Assembly (NCBI GenBank): GCA_033763895.1 | Contig: JANRJQ010000014.1 | Span: 1 to 64,000, forward strand | Origin: Chloroherpetonaceae bacterium | GTDB taxonomy: Bacteria; Bacteroidota; Chlorobiia; Chlorobiales; Thermochlorobacteraceae | DNA: 64,000 nucleotides | Reading direction: 5' to 3' | Part shown: positions 63,268-64,000 of the stretch, one piece after another | Layout: each line of letters starts with the position of its first letter | Position numbering within the stretch: position 1 is the first letter of the stretch | Notes under the pieces: generated by a model | Seen by the model: only the letters and a program-made list of their open reading frames with translations | Databases searched by the model: none | Told to the model about the DNA's origin: nothing | Position numbers and translations under genes: made by a program

Positions 63268-64000
63268 GATTGGAATCTTCTTTTTCGGAAAAAATGGCTT
63301 GCCCAATATTGCACTCAAGGCACCGAAAGGGCTTACAGTAATTCTTTCGCAGTTCTAATATTCCTTGCTCAAATGCCGCACTCTTAATGGTGTAACCTTC
63401 ACCCAGAATTGCGGTCGCTGTATTTCTTGCAAGCTCACTGCTAAGCGTTTTTGGATAAGCTCGGTAGAGTTCGTGAACTTCTTGGCAGGCTTTTTCATCT
63501 CCTTCATAGCCTTTATACAATGCGGGTAAAATGATGTTTAAGATGATTTCTGCACTTCGTGTTTTCCCAATCAAGGATTTAGGAAGCAGATTGTCATTTT
63601 CTTTACTCGATTCTTTTTCTTTTTGCTGAAATCGCACATGCTTTAACCAATGCCCAAAAGACTCCGCTGAGAAAAGACTTTCAAGCAGTTTGAGTTTTCG
63701 CCTAGTGGGGAGTTTCATATCAAAAATGGCTTTTGCCTCTCCGTAAAAGCCTCTTACCAAAAGCTTTGAAGTTAGTTCTGCTAAGCCTGCAATTCGAACC
63801 GTAGGAAAATTTGATGGCCTTAACCGAAAGAAAATCCAATCCTCAGGTTTCATTGGGATTATGGTTTTCACTTCAGGCGACTCCTTTGCCAATGCTTCAA
63901 ATTGACTTTGAAGCTCTTTGACCTTCGGTGATTCTTCGTTCCCTGCCATTAATCCCGATACCCAAAAGAGAACCGATTCGATTTTATTCCGACGCTCTTC
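63251..64000 (-). CDS. DUF2851-like protein, cut by the right edge
   Basis: The minus-strand frame stays open to the window edge with no stop (reading EERRNKIESVLFWVSGLMAG at the edge), so the gene continues to the right. The visible 249 or so codons include DUF2851-like features: ERRNKIESVLFWVSGL, a WIFFRLRPSNFPTVRIAGLA segment, and the cysteine-containing C-terminus KPFRCLECNIG. Family members of roughly 430 residues occur in Bacteroidota; function is unknown. An ATG at 63949 is only an internal methionine. Its 3' end overlaps the PorZ-like gene by 17 bp. Confidence 0.75.
   Translation of the reverse strand, partial: EERRNKIESVLFWVSGLMAGNEESPKVKELQSQFEALAKESPEVKTIIPMKPEDWIFFRLRPSNFPTVRIAGLAELTSKLLVRGFYGEAKAIFDMKLPTRRKLKLLESLFSAESFGHWLKHVRFQQKEKESSKENDNLLPKSLIGKTRSAEIILNIILPALYKGYEGDEKACQEVHELYRAYPKTLSSELARNTATAILGEGYTIKSAAFEQGILELRKNYCKPFRCLECNIGQAIFSEKEDSNPNVFE

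Noticed and set aside
1-64000. tRNA, rRNA, CRISPR arrays, insertion sequences, integrases, phage genes
   Set aside because: Reading the gaps and reading frames gave no cloverleaf, rRNA-like stretch, repeat-spacer array, terminal inverted repeats with a transposase, or integrase signature. This was done by eye, so short or degenerate elements could be missed.
63949-64000. The ATG at 63949 as the true start of the DUF2851 gene
   Set aside because: The frame stays open to the window edge and the upstream residues still resemble the family, so the gene continues beyond the window.

Overview
The window looks like chromosome from a phototrophic member of the Chlorobi side of the Bacteroidota/Chlorobi group, closer to a Chloroherpeton- or Thermochlorobacter-type organism than to a strict green sulfur bacterium. 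The evidence is indirect and comes from gene families. There is a magnesium-chelatase BchD subunit and a plant/cyanobacterial-type CrtP carotenoid desaturase (phototrophy). There is a b6-type cytochrome b with Rieske protein and two cytochrome-bd-like membrane proteins (respiration). Type IX secretion C-terminal domains, a SusD-like lipoprotein, LptD, MlaD/MlaE, many lipoproteins and beta-barrels indicate a Gram-negative envelope of the Bacteroidota/Chlorobi type. A YfiT/BstA-like thiol transferase fits the bacillithiol chemistry reported for Chlorobi. No rRNA, tRNA, CRISPR array, insertion sequence, integrase or phage gene was recognised. The species assignment is inference.

Layout. 0.2-6 kb (minus strand): a dTDP-glucose synthase (rmlA type) and a four-gene respiratory cluster in the order CydA-like membrane protein, Rieske protein, cytochrome b, CydA-like protein fused to cytochrome c. 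6.4-15 kb: a porin, citrate synthase, HemW, a Wzz-type chain-length protein, an AhpC/AhpD peroxide-defence pair, TerC, the YfiT-like protein and a lipoprotein. 15-21.5 kb: LptD with a heparinase-type protein, a DUF2721 protein and a TonB-C protein. 21.7-28 kb: bchD, a GT87-type membrane glycosyltransferase, a DUF885-like peptidase and crtP. 28.3-34.7 kb: pirin, a circularly permuted ATP-grasp enzyme directly followed by argC, an orphan SusD-like lipoprotein and a TonB/AgmX-type protein. 34.9-36.7 kb: a 72-residue conserved-looking protein, a 36-residue lysine-rich protein, pyrophosphatase and a small membrane protein.

36.7-40.6 kb (minus): a lipid-trafficking cluster mlaE, mlaF-like, mlaD and a repeat lipoprotein, in which the MlaF-like ATPase has lost its Walker A lysine, ABC signature and H-loop histidine. 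40.8-45.9 kb: lepA, two tandem signal peptidase I genes and an outer-membrane protein. 46-53.3 kb: an orphan ABC permease, two lipoproteins, a type I ABC exporter and a large type-IX-secreted surface protein. 53.5-59.4 kb: acetyl-CoA synthetase with a lysine-rich N-terminal tail (minus), then hisD, anmK and a membrane protein with overlapping start and stop codons (plus). 59.5-64 kb: a small outer-membrane protein, PgeF, a PorZ-like propeller protein and a DUF2851 gene cut by the right edge.

The two observations most worth following are the respiratory cluster, where Rieske/cytochrome b is flanked by two divergent CydA-like proteins and a fused cytochrome c could stand in for cytochrome c1 or f, and the catalytically degenerate MlaF-like ATPase inside an otherwise normal Mla-type cluster. 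Several convergent gene pairs are separated by long, nearly perfect A/T-flanked hairpins that can terminate transcription from both sides. Shine-Dalgarno sequences are clear for some genes and absent for many, so several starts were chosen from protein similarity.
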